Virus record (IMG/VR): IMGVR_UViG_3300044611_000133
Span: 1 to 33,076 of that record
DNA from: a virus
DNA length: 33,076 nucleotides
Reading direction: 5' to 3' (one strand)
Below the pieces are notes generated by a model that searched no databases, was not told where the DNA came from, and was given only the letters and a program-made list of their open reading frames with translations. This document shows, in pieces, positions 25,082-32,134 of this stretch. Positions within the stretch are counted from its first letter, which is position 1. The number at the start of each line of letters is the position of its first letter. The position numbers and the translations under genes are program-made.

Positions 25082-25596
25082 TATTGATCATATGCCATTC
25101 CAATACCTCCCCTAACTCTACTAGATTGTTCTTCCTGTAGGTCTTTATATGCACCTTTAAAAGATGCTCTAATTTGTTCAAAGTTTTTAGCTGCAGCTAC
25201 AAGAGAGTTAATATTACCATCCCTACCATGTGTAATGGGTGTAGTCTCCATATATCTAGCTAATCTATCTAACATAGATGCAATACCCTTATATGCTCTA
25301 GATGTAGGTGTTTCATACATTCTTTGACAAAACTGTAGGGCTATATGGATATCTTCATCTTCAGTAGAAAAGTCTGCATCTATTTGTTCAAGAATAAGGG
25401 ATTCTTTATCTAAATCAGGTGTATAAAAGAATGGGTTTAAATCTGGATTAGGACATGTCATGTAAAATAAATACTGATATATCTTGATGTAATTATCAGG
25501 ATAATTATCCATGACATCTTTTAATGCTTTTAATGTATAGCAATGTTCTGTCGGAATTACTTTACCATTCTGTATGTCAAATAGTTTTACAATCAT
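25081..25596 (-). CDS. Protein upstream of TerL; candidate small terminase subunit
   Basis: 171 residues, mostly helical, with an acidic centre (DADFSTEDEDIHIALQFCQ) and a C-terminal stretch ITHGRDGNINSLVAAAKNFE followed by ASFKGAYKDLQEEQSSRVRGG, which resembles the end of many terminase small subunits and phage packaging adaptors. It ends with TAATG onto TerL. No clear DNA-binding helix-turn-helix is visible, so I assign it by position: the gene just before TerL is usually TerS. A structure prediction would test whether it forms the TerS ring fold. Confidence 0.5.
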   Translation of the reverse strand: MIVKLFDIQNGKVIPTEHCYTLKALKDVMDNYPDNYIKIYQYLFYMTCPNPDLNPFFYTPDLDKESLILEQIDADFSTEDEDIHIALQFCQRMYETPTSRAYKGIASMLDRLARYMETTPITHGRDGNINSLVAAAKNFEQIRASFKGAYKDLQEEQSSRVRGGIGMAYDQ

Positions 25597-26426
25597 TTCT
25601 TTTTAATATTTTGTCTGTTATCATGTAAATAGTGCATAATTGCTGCAACCTCATCTTTTAAATATGGTATTTCTATTTGCACTACATCTTTAACAATAGG
25701 GTCTTCATTATCATCATATTTTGTAAGTGGATATCCATATCTATCTTCTCCTTCTGTTTCAAAGAGTATATGATGAATAAACATTCTTCCTGGTTGCAAT
25801 TTAGGATTATGTTTTAGTATCATATACATATAGATACTTAACTGTAAAGAGTAATGATTAAAATTACAGTCATCTAAATTAGATAAAGGAGGGAGTAATT
25901 TTTCAGAAACTCCCTCCCAATCTTTGTAAGATTCAGTCTTAATCTCTTTGTTTGTTTTATAATCAATAATGTTTACTCTACCATTGACTACTTCTACGAG
26001 ATCTGACTGACCACAGATGCCTGCTGATTTAAGATAAACCATATGCTCTGGATACACGCCTGGTTCTAATTTTTGTGAAGGAGCTGTCTTAATTCCATTT
26101 GTTAAATCATTAGGTTTAAATATTGGAACTGTAACACCTTCTCTTTCCATTGAAGCTAAAGAGCATAAGTCAGCTTCTCTTTGGTTATGATAGTATGTAC
26201 CAAGAGTTACTGCTCTTTCTGATTCAGCATTCCAAATAGAGACAATATCTTTTGGATTAAGACCATACCACTTTGATCTCTTATTCTTACAGACCTTCTT
26301 TGCTATTTTTTCTGCGTCAAAAGGTTTTTTAAAATGAGAGACTAGTGTAGTAACACTTATCCAATTAATCTCTGAGCCATCATTGCTTTTATAGCTATGA
26401 TCTTTGGCATTAAATACTATACTCAT
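25593..26426 (-). CDS. PD-(D/E)XK nuclease (RecB/Cas4-like fold)
   Basis: 277 residues. The RecB-type nuclease motifs appear in order: GTYYH with His80, then GQSDLVEVV with Asp142, IIDYKTNK with Asp155 and Lys157, and the YSLQLSIYMYML-like helix with Gln195 (motif Qxx(Y)). There is no four-cysteine iron-sulphur cluster of the Cas4 type. It would cut or trim DNA with divalent metal. In crAss-like phages a PD-(D/E)XK nuclease commonly sits close to the terminase, as here, suggesting a role in processing replicative DNA for packaging or in host DNA breakdown. It abuts the next gene with a 4-base overlap. Confidence 0.82.
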   Translation of the reverse strand: MSIVFNAKDHSYKSNDGSEINWISVTTLVSHFKKPFDAEKIAKKVCKNKRSKWYGLNPKDIVSIWNAESERAVTLGTYYHNQREADLCSLASMEREGVTVPIFKPNDLTNGIKTAPSQKLEPGVYPEHMVYLKSAGICGQSDLVEVVNGRVNIIDYKTNKEIKTESYKDWEGVSEKLLPPLSNLDDCNFNHYSLQLSIYMYMILKHNPKLQPGRMFIHHILFETEGEDRYGYPLTKYDDNEDPIVKDVVQIEIPYLKDEVAAIMHYLHDNRQNIKKK

Positions 26427-26716
26427 AGTTTATCTAATTGTTCTTCTTGCTCTTCAGTAATTATAGCTTGCCATTTACCTAAAGGGCAGTCTGATGATAA
26501 TGATCTAGTTTTAAAAGCTAGTGAACATCCACATTCATTGCAGCAAGGAGCTGTACCTTTTACTGCACACTTTTTACCTTTGCTAGGACATTCATCACAG
26601 ATGTCATATCTTAACCTAGATATTTCCTCTACTGTTTCATCTCTAATGATGGAGTTTTTAATACCCTCAAATATTTGAGATCTATTTTGCCAAATTAAAT
26701 TAAGTACGTTCTTCAT
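26423..26716 (-). CDS. Cys-cluster (zinc-binding) protein, 97 aa
   Basis: 97 residues with eight cysteines in 38 positions: Cys40, 43, 50, 58, 59, 62, 64 and 77 (patterns CDEC, PCCNECGC and DCPLGKW). This would hold one or two zinc ions, or an iron-sulphur cluster. The N-terminal 35 residues are helical. The CGCSLAFKTRSLSSDCPLGKW ending is a motif I have seen in small phage proteins without known function. It starts inside the HU-like gene and overlaps the nuclease start by four bases (ATGA), so it may be a cofactor of the nuclease or the packaging machinery. Confidence 0.62.
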   Translation of the reverse strand: MKNVLNLIWQNRSQIFEGIKNSIIRDETVEEISRLRYDICDECPSKGKKCAVKGTAPCCNECGCSLAFKTRSLSSDCPLGKWQAIITEEQEEQLDKL

Positions 26717-27074
26717 TATTTTTGGTTTTTAAAAATTTTTCTTTTTTAATTTCTGCTTCTTTTAATTTAGTAGTCAACTTTAATAATAATTCAAGTTTAC
26801 TTTCCATACCCTTTTTATTATGGTAAGCCTTAAATGTAGAAGTATCATGATTGTCTAAAGATTTATTTATTCTATCAATTGCACCAGATACTGTTTTTGG
26901 TTTTATTACAAATTGACCTAAACCATCAATGTTTATTCTTGGATATTCTAAATTAGTAAGTAGTCTTCTAACATCTTTATAATAAAACTCTACTAAGTCT
27001 TCTACTAAATCCTTACTTACATTTAATTCTTCAGAAACATTATCATATATCCTTTTAGGCTTTCTTGGATTCAT
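26700..27074 (-). CDS. HU/IHF-family DNA-binding protein
   Basis: 124 residues. Residues about 15-60 (VSKDLVEDLVEFYYKDVRRL then NINIDGLGQFVIKPK-like strands: RINIDGLGQFVIKPKTV) match the dimerisation helices and the G-x-G-x-F strand of the HU/IHF family. The usual beta-arm region is replaced by a short loop and a helical, lysine-rich C-terminus (LLKLTTKLKEAEIKKEKFLK). Family members bend DNA. IHF-like proteins are typical of crAss-like phages and are encoded near the packaging genes, as here. The C-terminus overlaps the next gene by 17 bases. DNA organisation before packaging is a reasonable but inferred role. Confidence 0.72.
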   Translation of the reverse strand: MNPRKPKRIYDNVSEELNVSKDLVEDLVEFYYKDVRRLLTNLEYPRINIDGLGQFVIKPKTVSGAIDRINKSLDNHDTSTFKAYHNKKGMESKLELLLKLTTKLKEAEIKKEKFLKTKNNEERT

Positions 27075-27432
27075 CTCCTAAAAATTTATAATCTAAAAGA
27101 ATAGTTCCTTCTGTCTGAATTTTTAAATCTGGATTTAGTTTAATTAACTTTTTGTTAGATACATCTTTTACAACTAAACTGTTTTTTTCAGATTTGTTTA
27201 TACTATTTCTTACAGTTTGTGGAGACTTAAAGATAGGATCATCCTCAGATGATGCATCATAACAAAAGTCTGTTAATTCTATTGGTTCATTAAAACTTAA
27301 TAAAGTCAAGCAATTAAGATCTGAGTCACTAAGATTAATTCTCTTAATGTAGCAGTGTGTAAGAATTTGGAATTTAACTACATCCCATTTAGACATTCTT
27401 ACTCTCTTCTGTACTTGATTTACTAAAGCCAT
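27055..27432 (-). CDS. Conserved-looking protein of unknown function (125 aa)
   Basis: 125 residues. It opens with a basic helix (MALVNQVQKRVRMSKWDVVKF) and contains SPQTVRNSINKSEKNSLVV (about residues 69-87), a helix-turn-helix-like stretch that could bind DNA. The C-terminus (TEGTILLDYKFLGDESKKA) looks like a strand and basic tail. It overlaps the HU/IHF-like gene by 20 bases, so the two are co-translated. A winged-helix regulator is one possible reading, but I cannot assign it with confidence. Confidence 0.6.
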   Translation of the reverse strand: MALVNQVQKRVRMSKWDVVKFQILTHCYIKRINLSDSDLNCLTLLSFNEPIELTDFCYDASSEDDPIFKSPQTVRNSINKSEKNSLVVKDVSNKKLIKLNPDLKIQTEGTILLDYKFLGDESKKA

Positions 27433-27434
27433 TA

Positions 27435-27722
27435 TTATCCTCTTTTAAGCTTTCTACCCTCAGATTTTGTAGGTTCAGTTGATTCATTTATTTCTTCTAA
27501 ATCTTCTTCTGAATTTTGAGGATTCATCATCATTGCAAACTGATATTGAATACTAGATCTTTTAAATCTTGTTTCATCAATTTCCAAAAGCATTTTTTCA
27601 TAATCTAGTTGAGCTTTTAAATAAGGCATTGAATTTCTATAAAACTCAAGCATTTTTTCTTTTTGCTCTTCAATTTGTTCAGGGGTCATCTCCATTTCTG
27701 GTTGTTGATTTGTTGTTTCCAT
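27435..27722 (-). CDS. Small acidic coiled-coil protein (95 aa), unknown
   Basis: 95 residues, Met/Glu/Gln-rich. The first 30 residues (QQPEMEMTPEQIEEQKEKML) and the middle (LKAQLDYEKMLLEIDETRFK) look helical and may form a coiled coil. The tail is acidic and then basic (SEGRKLKRG). I do not know its function. It is the first gene after the lysis terminator and putative promoter, and heads the unit that contains the HU-like protein, nuclease and terminase, so a packaging or DNA-related role is possible but unproven. Confidence 0.6.
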   Translation of the reverse strand: METTNQQPEMEMTPEQIEEQKEKMLEFYRNSMPYLKAQLDYEKMLLEIDETRFKRSSIQYQFAMMMNPQNSEEDLEEINESTEPTKSEGRKLKRG

Positions 27723-27748
27723 GTTAGTTTAATTTAAGTTACTTTACA

Positions 27749-27763
27749 CAAATATACTATAAA
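27749..27763 (-). promoter_or_regulatory. Putative promoter element (TATAGTATATTTG)
   Basis: Between the lysis terminator and the gene starting at 27722, the minus strand carries TATAGTATATTTG. TATATTTG fits the TAnnTTTG -7 box of Bacteroidota primary-sigma promoters, and the TAGTATAT core recurs in other gaps of this window. The start codon lies about 27 bases downstream. No convincing -33 box was identified, so this is an inference. Confidence 0.5.
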
Positions 27764-27783
27764 AGTTTAAATAGAAAAGATTT

Positions 27784-27819
27784 AAACAAAAAAATCCAGG
27801 CATACTATATACCTGGATT
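27784..27819 (-). terminator. Rho-independent terminator after the lysis cassette
   Basis: On the minus strand AATCCAGG pairs with CCTGGATT around an 11-base loop (arms 27793-27800 and 27812-27819), followed by a run of seven T residues (27788-27794, partly in the stem). This is the standard shape of an intrinsic terminator and would end transcripts from the fibre-lysis unit. Confidence 0.8.
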
Positions 27820-27843
27820 ACCTTATATAGAGAAGATAAAGTA

Positions 27844-28002
27844 TTATCTATTTTTAATTGTGAAGTTTAATATTGATAATAAATAAAAGTTTCTAGATAT
27901 ATCCATTTCAAATGAGAAGATATCTAATGAAGAAATTCTTATTCTTATCATTATTTTATCCCATTGTTTTGTGGATGATTTCCAAGAGTTTCTAAATTTC
28001 AT
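27844..28002 (-). CDS. Small hypothetical protein (52 aa) after amidase
   Basis: A 52-residue ORF starts one base after the amidase stop (TAATATG) and ends at 27844-27846, just before the terminator hairpin. It begins MKFRNSWKSSTKQWDKIMIR and ends with LLSILNFTIKNR. It is basic and has alternating hydrophobic residues in the second half, suggesting beta strands rather than a membrane helix. I do not recognise a family. The tight spacing, the fit between the amidase and the terminator and the lack of any other use for this DNA support a real gene. It may assist lysis, but that is a guess from position. Confidence 0.5.
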   Translation of the reverse strand: MKFRNSWKSSTKQWDKIMIRIRISSLDIFSFEMDISRNFYLLSILNFTIKNR

Positions 28003-28003
28003 A

Positions 28004-28651
28004 TTATAGGTTTTTTAACATTTGTATTACTTTAGGATCTGGATACATATCACTCTTATCTTTTCTAACTGAGTTGTGGGTATATATACCAGGTGTTCCT
28101 TTAAATGCTTCTTTATCAATAGCCCATATTTCTGATCTGTAAGTTTTAGGAATATCATATGTCTCACATAAATATTCTACTAATTGTCTTAAAGATTCAA
28201 TCTGTGCATCTGAATATTTATACCAATATTTGGTACCTTTAAATGGTGTCTCAAGAGTTGTTACATTCTCTGGTTTAACCACACCATTTACATAGTTATA
28301 GTATTTACCATTACGGAGTTTTAATGGACCCCAGTTACAAACTTCTATACCTACAGAAAGTTTATTTAAGTTTTGGTATTTAGCTCCGTTCTTAACAAAA
28401 TCTTCTGAATCTATACCTAAATGATAAGCCCAGTGTTTAGATGAGAAACATTGTACTATGTTTCCATTTTCACCAATAACAAATGCAGTTGCTATTCTTG
28501 TATCATTACTATTCCAATATTGTGATACTGCTACTGCATTGCCTCCACCTGCTGTATGATGCAGATAGATTTGTGTCTTTTTAGACTCTTCAGCAAAAAA
28601 TTGATCTGAGTCTAATCTTGCTTGTATAATTTTATTTATATCTAGTTTCAT
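28004..28651 (-). CDS. N-acetylmuramoyl-L-alanine amidase (endolysin, Amidase_2 type)
   Basis: 215 residues. It cleaves the amide bond between muramic acid and L-alanine in the host peptidoglycan at lysis. The Amidase_2 (T7 lysozyme/PGRP) landmarks are visible: HHTAGGG at 31-37 with His31/His32, FVIGENGNIVQ at about 57-67, the AYHLG motif with His77, SVGIEVCNWG with Glu103, and the C-terminal zinc ligand region GIYTHNSVRKDKSDMYPDP with His192 and Asp201. There is no signal peptide, so export depends on the holin. Length is normal for a single-domain endolysin; no separate cell-wall-binding domain is seen. It is the last recognised gene of the lysis cassette. Confidence 0.92.
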   Translation of the reverse strand: MKLDINKIIQARLDSDQFFAEESKKTQIYLHHTAGGGNAVAVSQYWNSNDTRIATAFVIGENGNIVQCFSSKHWAYHLGIDSEDFVKNGAKYQNLNKLSVGIEVCNWGPLKLRNGKYYNYVNGVVKPENVTTLETPFKGTKYWYKYSDAQIESLRQLVEYLCETYDIPKTYRSEIWAIDKEAFKGTPGIYTHNSVRKDKSDMYPDPKVIQMLKNL

Positions 28652-29148
28652 TAGTTTTTAATTTCTTTATGAAAATCAGAAAAATCTTTTAAACCCTTTT
28701 TAAGTTTTCTTACTGTTTCACAAGATTTTTTAAGAACGTTGTTACCTGTAATATCAAACCAATTTTCATTAATAGATGCTAATTCTATAATTGCAAATAT
28801 ACCAAGAAGAATGTTTGTAAATATTGCAGGTGTTGTAATCATAAAAGAAAAATTTAAAAATGAAAGTATACCATTAGCAAATGGTGTAAGCGCATAGTAA
28901 TCTAAAGGAAAAATTGCACCTGCTGCAATGTAATAGCCAAGAGCTTTATATACATATCCTTGTCTAAGAATTTTAGATTTAAATACTTCTCTATATTTTC
29001 TATTACTTTCTTTAGCTATTTTTTTAAGTGAAATTAGTTTAACTACTGTATCTATAAATATGATAAACATTAATATTATTGCCATTAGTTCTACTGGAGC
29101 AAAGAAAGAAGATATTCCTAAAACCCATAATGATATTTTTGTTCTCAT
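28651..29148 (-). CDS. Phage holin-like membrane protein
   Basis: 165 residues. There are two hydrophobic blocks: residues about 5-40 (LMAIILMFIIFIDTVVKLI) and about 68-125 (GYYIAAGAIFPLDYYAL ... FTNILLGIFAIIELASINEN). The last 35 residues are charged and basic (VRKLKKGLKDFSDFHKEIKN), probably cytoplasmic. The IELASINENW segment followed by a lysine-rich tail resembles the phage_holin_4 group often paired with amidase endolysins. It would make the inner-membrane lesion that lets the endolysin through. It is flanked by the spanin (4-base overlap) and the amidase (1-base overlap), so a holin role is well supported by context. Confidence 0.72.
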   Translation of the reverse strand: MRTKISLWVLGISSFFAPVELMAIILMFIIFIDTVVKLISLKKIAKESNRKYREVFKSKILRQGYVYKALGYYIAAGAIFPLDYYALTPFANGILSFLNFSFMITTPAIFTNILLGIFAIIELASINENWFDITGNNVLKKSCETVRKLKKGLKDFSDFHKEIKN

Positions 29149-29633
29149 ATTCTTCTAAATTTATTTTTAATCACACGATATATAATATATAATATAATAA
29201 ATAACCACAATATACCACCACTCCAACCAAGGAAAATTAAAATCCCAGGTGTATATTTTATCTTTTCAGGTTTTAGTGTTTTAGTTACTACTTGTGTTTT
29301 ATAAACTGTATTACCAGGTACAAGTTTATAAATAGTATCTGTCTTAGCAATTACTTTGTATTTATTGTTCTTTATTCTAGCTTGGAGCTTAAGTATTGTT
29401 CCATCTTTTTCAGATAGTCTAGAAGCATAAACATTACCAAGAGAATCACAAAATAAAGTATCTTCTATAAATACAGTTTCTCCTGGGATTTCTATTGTGG
29501 TATCTTTATATTGTATTACTGTAACTGTACTATCTTTTTGAGTACATAGTGGACAGTATTTAGCTAATTTTTTTTCTATTGAGCAACTTGTAACTATTAC
29601 AATCAGTAATGAAAAAAATAAAAACTTTTTCAT
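29145..29633 (-). CDS. Probable unimolecular spanin (lipoprotein with C-terminal TM)
   Basis: 162 residues with the layout expected of a u-spanin. The N-terminus MKKFLFFSLLIVIVTSC is a lipoprotein signal with a VTSC lipobox and Cys17 as the lipidation site, which would place the mature N-terminus in the outer membrane. A periplasmic region rich in Thr/Val/Lys (residues about 20-125) follows. A hydrophobic segment at about 128-153 (LIFLGWSGGILWLFIILYII) ends in a basic tail KNKFRRI, which would sit in the inner membrane. Such a protein links both membranes and completes lysis of Gram-negative hosts. It lies directly before the holin (ATGA overlap) and the amidase, which supports the reading. 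An Rz-type two-gene system is not seen. Confidence 0.72.
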   Translation of the reverse strand: MKKFLFFSLLIVIVTSCSIEKKLAKYCPLCTQKDSTVTVIQYKDTTIEIPGETVFIEDTLFCDSLGNVYASRLSEKDGTILKLQARIKNNKYKVIAKTDTIYKLVPGNTVYKTQVVTKTLKPEKIKYTPGILIFLGWSGGILWLFIILYIIYRVIKNKFRRI

Positions 29634-29918
29634 TTATACAGTGTGTATAATAAATGCAACAACACCAACACCGTCATAAACAATATTTTGAGATATCAGT
29701 TGACTATTGGGATTAGCTACAAATAAAGCTTGAATTTGAGCAGCTAATCCAAGAGCTGTAACATCTGTAAAAGTGCTTATTGTTAAATTACTAAATGTGT
29801 TTTTAGTATTAATTTCTGATAATTGGTTACAAGCACAATCTAAACCTTTAAGTGATTGCAATTGATATGGAAAGTTATTTCCTTTATTTCCATAATCTTT
29901 TAAATTTCCTACTGACAT
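29634..29918 (-). CDS. Small conserved phage protein (94 aa), probable virion component
   Basis: 94 residues, starting MSVGNLKDYGNKGNNFPYQL. This opening (GNLKDxGNKGNNFPxQL) is a pattern I associate with small structural-region proteins of Bacteroidota phages, but I know of no assigned function. A middle part (TFSNLTISTFTDVTALGLAA) and the ending VGVVAFIIHTV look like a compact alpha/beta domain. There is no signal peptide. It sits between the fibres and the lysis cassette, with two bases between it and the upstream fibre gene and none to spare before the spanin gene, so it is co-transcribed with both. Confidence 0.6.
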   Translation of the reverse strand: MSVGNLKDYGNKGNNFPYQLQSLKGLDCACNQLSEINTKNTFSNLTISTFTDVTALGLAAQIQALFVANPNSQLISQNIVYDGVGVVAFIIHTV

Positions 29919-29920
29919 AA

Positions 29921-30613
29921 TTAATATGTTTTATATAAAGTTAGTATTTCTGTATATATAGAATTTAAAGCACTTGTTGAACTCCATTCTACAGTTATAT
30001 TTAATGTATTTGATATTGTAGTATCAAAAGTTGTATTATTTACAAGACTAAAGTCTGATCCTTCAAAAGCATTTGATGCATTCTTAGAGTAAGTAAATTG
30101 ACCTCCAGAAGCAATAGATGCAACACCTGCTGCACCTAATGATCTTATAGTAAAGTTTAGACTCATATCAAAATGCTTACTAGTAATATTAGGCATGGTC
30201 ACTACACCTGTATCGCCAAGTAAAATTGATCCTGCTTTAACTCTAATTCTTATTGTATCATTATTTTTTGCAGATATGTGACCCATAATATCTACTCTAA
30301 AACTATCGCCTACTTGAAAAACATTAGCAGGAATAGTTAATGAACCAACACCTGCACCAATTATTGTTGATTCAGTTATTGTTGCAGTTACTATAGGACC
30401 ATTAGCCGTTTGAGTAAATAAACCCGTACTTGCAGGAGGTAAATATGGAACTATTCCTGCTGCTACAACACTTACCGGTACTGCAGTAGGTTTATAATTA
30501 CCATCATATTTACCATCTTTTGTACCAACAACAAATAAGTCATCAGTTTCCAGGACAGTTTTAACCATCCTGGATTTGATGAGATTAAATATATTGGTAA
30601 GATTATTAAGCAT
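29921..30613 (-). CDS. Tail fibre-like protein with divergent shared N-terminal anchor
   Basis: 230 residues. The first 50 residues (MLNNLTNIFNLIKSRMVKTV then LFVVGTKDGKYDGNYKPTAV) are a more diverged version of the N-terminal module of the two genes upstream: a hydrophobic helix, then L-(F/L)-x-(V/I)-(G/A)-x-x-D and a P-x-A-V end. The rest is a Thr/Ser/Gly-rich beta domain with VGSLTIPANVFQVGDSFRV-type strands. This pattern is common in Bacteroidota-phage fibre tips and in the upper half of head-fibre proteins. It is probably a third adhesin or a structural base protein. The exact location on the virion cannot be told from sequence. Confidence 0.62.
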   Translation of the reverse strand: MLNNLTNIFNLIKSRMVKTVLETDDLFVVGTKDGKYDGNYKPTAVPVSVVAAGIVPYLPPASTGLFTQTANGPIVTATITESTIIGAGVGSLTIPANVFQVGDSFRVDIMGHISAKNNDTIRIRVKAGSILLGDTGVVTMPNITSKHFDMSLNFTIRSLGAAGVASIASGGQFTYSKNASNAFEGSDFSLVNNTTFDTTISNTLNITVEWSSTSALNSIYTEILTLYKTY

Positions 30614-31083
30614 TATGAGTTAATAATCGCAAAATGAATTAACACAGGAGCATTAAGTGCATTAATAGTATCAACATTAGTAATTACTAATACTAATGAA
30701 CCATTAGTTAAAGTGTTAAAACTAACTACTGGAAATCCTGTACCAGAATATTCAACAGTTAAAAGAACAGTTGATCTACCAGTAATATGCGTATTATTAA
30801 AAGTAAAAATTTCTTGCCCTGATGTAGCAGTAGTAAGAGATACTGTTTCTACAACACCATTGTGAGCATCTAAAGTAACTGGATTAGTAGGTACAATTAA
30901 TTGAGTAACTTTACCGTTATTATACAATGTTTGTAAAGGTTCTGCATTTACTGCTATTGGCAACCAAGCATCATCTCTACTAGGATCCTTAGATCCAATT
31001 GCTAACAGGTTAGGAACATCTGTTGGAAGAGTTTCTCTATAGTTTCCTGCTTTAATCCAGGAGATAAAATTTAAAACATCCAT
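30613..31083 (-). CDS. Short tail fibre-like protein with shared N-terminal anchor
   Basis: 156 residues. It opens with MDVLNFISWIKAGNYRETLP and then LLAIGSKDPSRDDAWLPIAV, closely matching the N-terminus of the collagen-like fibre upstream (DxLNFISWI, then a D-x-R-D-D core). The remaining 110 residues are Thr/Val/Asn-rich and probably form a compact beta domain. There is no collagen repeat. The stop overlaps the next start by one base (TAATG). It is best read as a second, shorter receptor-binding or fibre-cap protein that attaches to the same site type on the virion. Function is inferred from the shared module and the position among fibre genes. Confidence 0.65.
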   Translation of the reverse strand: MDVLNFISWIKAGNYRETLPTDVPNLLAIGSKDPSRDDAWLPIAVNAEPLQTLYNNGKVTQLIVPTNPVTLDAHNGVVETVSLTTATSGQEIFTFNNTHITGRSTVLLTVEYSGTGFPVVSFNTLTNGSLVLVITNVDTINALNAPVLIHFAIINS

Positions 31084-31108
31084 GACTTTTTGTTTTTATA
31101 TATTATTA

Positions 31109-32092
31109 TTAAATTCTTACAACTGATAAATATCTAGCTCCAATTTGGTCTGTTGCACTTGATTGAACTGTAACTACAACATATATGTTTTGAGTCCAAT
31201 CAATTGTTCCAACTGACATACCATTATCAAATATACTTGAATTATATGTAGCTGCATTTGCTCCAATTCCAGAGTCTGAAAAGCCATCACTTGGAAGACC
31301 CAATGGTAAAAATTGTGCAAATGATCCTGAGAAGAAAACATCTTTTTCAATTTTTACAATTTTTTGACCTGAACCATTAGTTGCTGTATCAACTTCAGCA
31401 ATTAATGTTGCTCCTGCAGTAAAATAATCAATCCCTTGAAAAGGAACATTATTTGAAATGTACACTCTTACAACCATAGTGTTTGCAGATGCTACTTTTT
31501 GTAAAGCAGTTTTAATTGCAAAAATTGGTCTAATAGAATTATTAAAAGTATTAGCGGGTATTGTTGAAAAAGAAACAACTGTATTGAATGGTGAAGATGC
31601 TGAAACTAATCCTGATGGTACTACACTAAAATTAGGATTTGAACTTCCTGCAGGTCCAACAGGACCTTGGATTCCTTGAGGACCTTGAGGACCGGTAGCA
31701 CCTTGTGAAGCTAATAGTGCCCAATTTAAAGGATCAGAAGCAGGGTTTGTAGGGGAGGGTCCAACAGGATTAATACAAAAATATGATGCTCCACCAAAAC
31801 CTACTGCATCATTTAATACATAAACTCCAGCTGCTGACCATGATCCTTGCCAGTTAAGCCCTGCTGGTCCTACTGGTCCTGGTACACCTTGAGGTCCAAT
31901 TGGACCTTGTGCACCAGCTGGTATATTTGCTGCAACTTGTGTTGTAAAATTTTGTACAGAAATTGCACCTGTTAAATATTCATCATCTCTTCTATCATCT
32001 TGAAGAGCTACAGGCAGTAATGTTTTATTAGGGTCAACAGAGTTAACTACTCTACGACCTCTAATCCAACTAATAAAATTTAAGATATCCAT
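31109..32092 (-). CDS. Collagen-like tail fibre / adhesin
   Basis: 327 residues. The N-terminus (MDILNFISWIRGRR... then RRDDEYLTGAISV, residues 1-46) is a module shared with the next two genes and probably anchors the protein to the virion. Residues about 60-77 and 130-150 are Gly-X-Y collagen-like repeats (GPIGPQGVPGPVGPAG and GPQGPQGIQGPVGPAG). Between them lies a short domain with aromatic residues (WQGSWSAAGVYVLNDAV ... YFCI ... NWALL) that resembles the small carbohydrate-binding domains (CBM5/12-like) inserted in many phage fibres. The C-terminal 170 residues are a beta-rich tip. It probably forms trimers and contributes to receptor recognition. An AT-rich 42-base gap separates it from the upstream small ORF. 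Confidence 0.8.
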   Translation of the reverse strand: MDILNFISWIRGRRVVNSVDPNKTLLPVALQDDRRDDEYLTGAISVQNFTTQVAANIPAGAQGPIGPQGVPGPVGPAGLNWQGSWSAAGVYVLNDAVGFGGASYFCINPVGPSPTNPASDPLNWALLASQGATGPQGPQGIQGPVGPAGSSNPNFSVVPSGLVSASSPFNTVVSFSTIPANTFNNSIRPIFAIKTALQKVASANTMVVRVYISNNVPFQGIDYFTAGATLIAEVDTATNGSGQKIVKIEKDVFFSGSFAQFLPLGLPSDGFSDSGIGANAATYNSSIFDNGMSVGTIDWTQNIYVVVTVQSSATDQIGARYLSVVRI

Positions 32093-32134
32093 TTCTAAAT
32101 AATTATATATATTATATCTATAATATAATAAAAA

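Noticed and set aside
2407-26678. Plus-strand ORFs (for example at 2407, 7167, 8496, 14832, 15060, 16680 and 26397)
   Set aside because: All lie antisense inside clear minus-strand genes, have low-complexity translations and no family resemblance; they arise from the base composition of the real genes.
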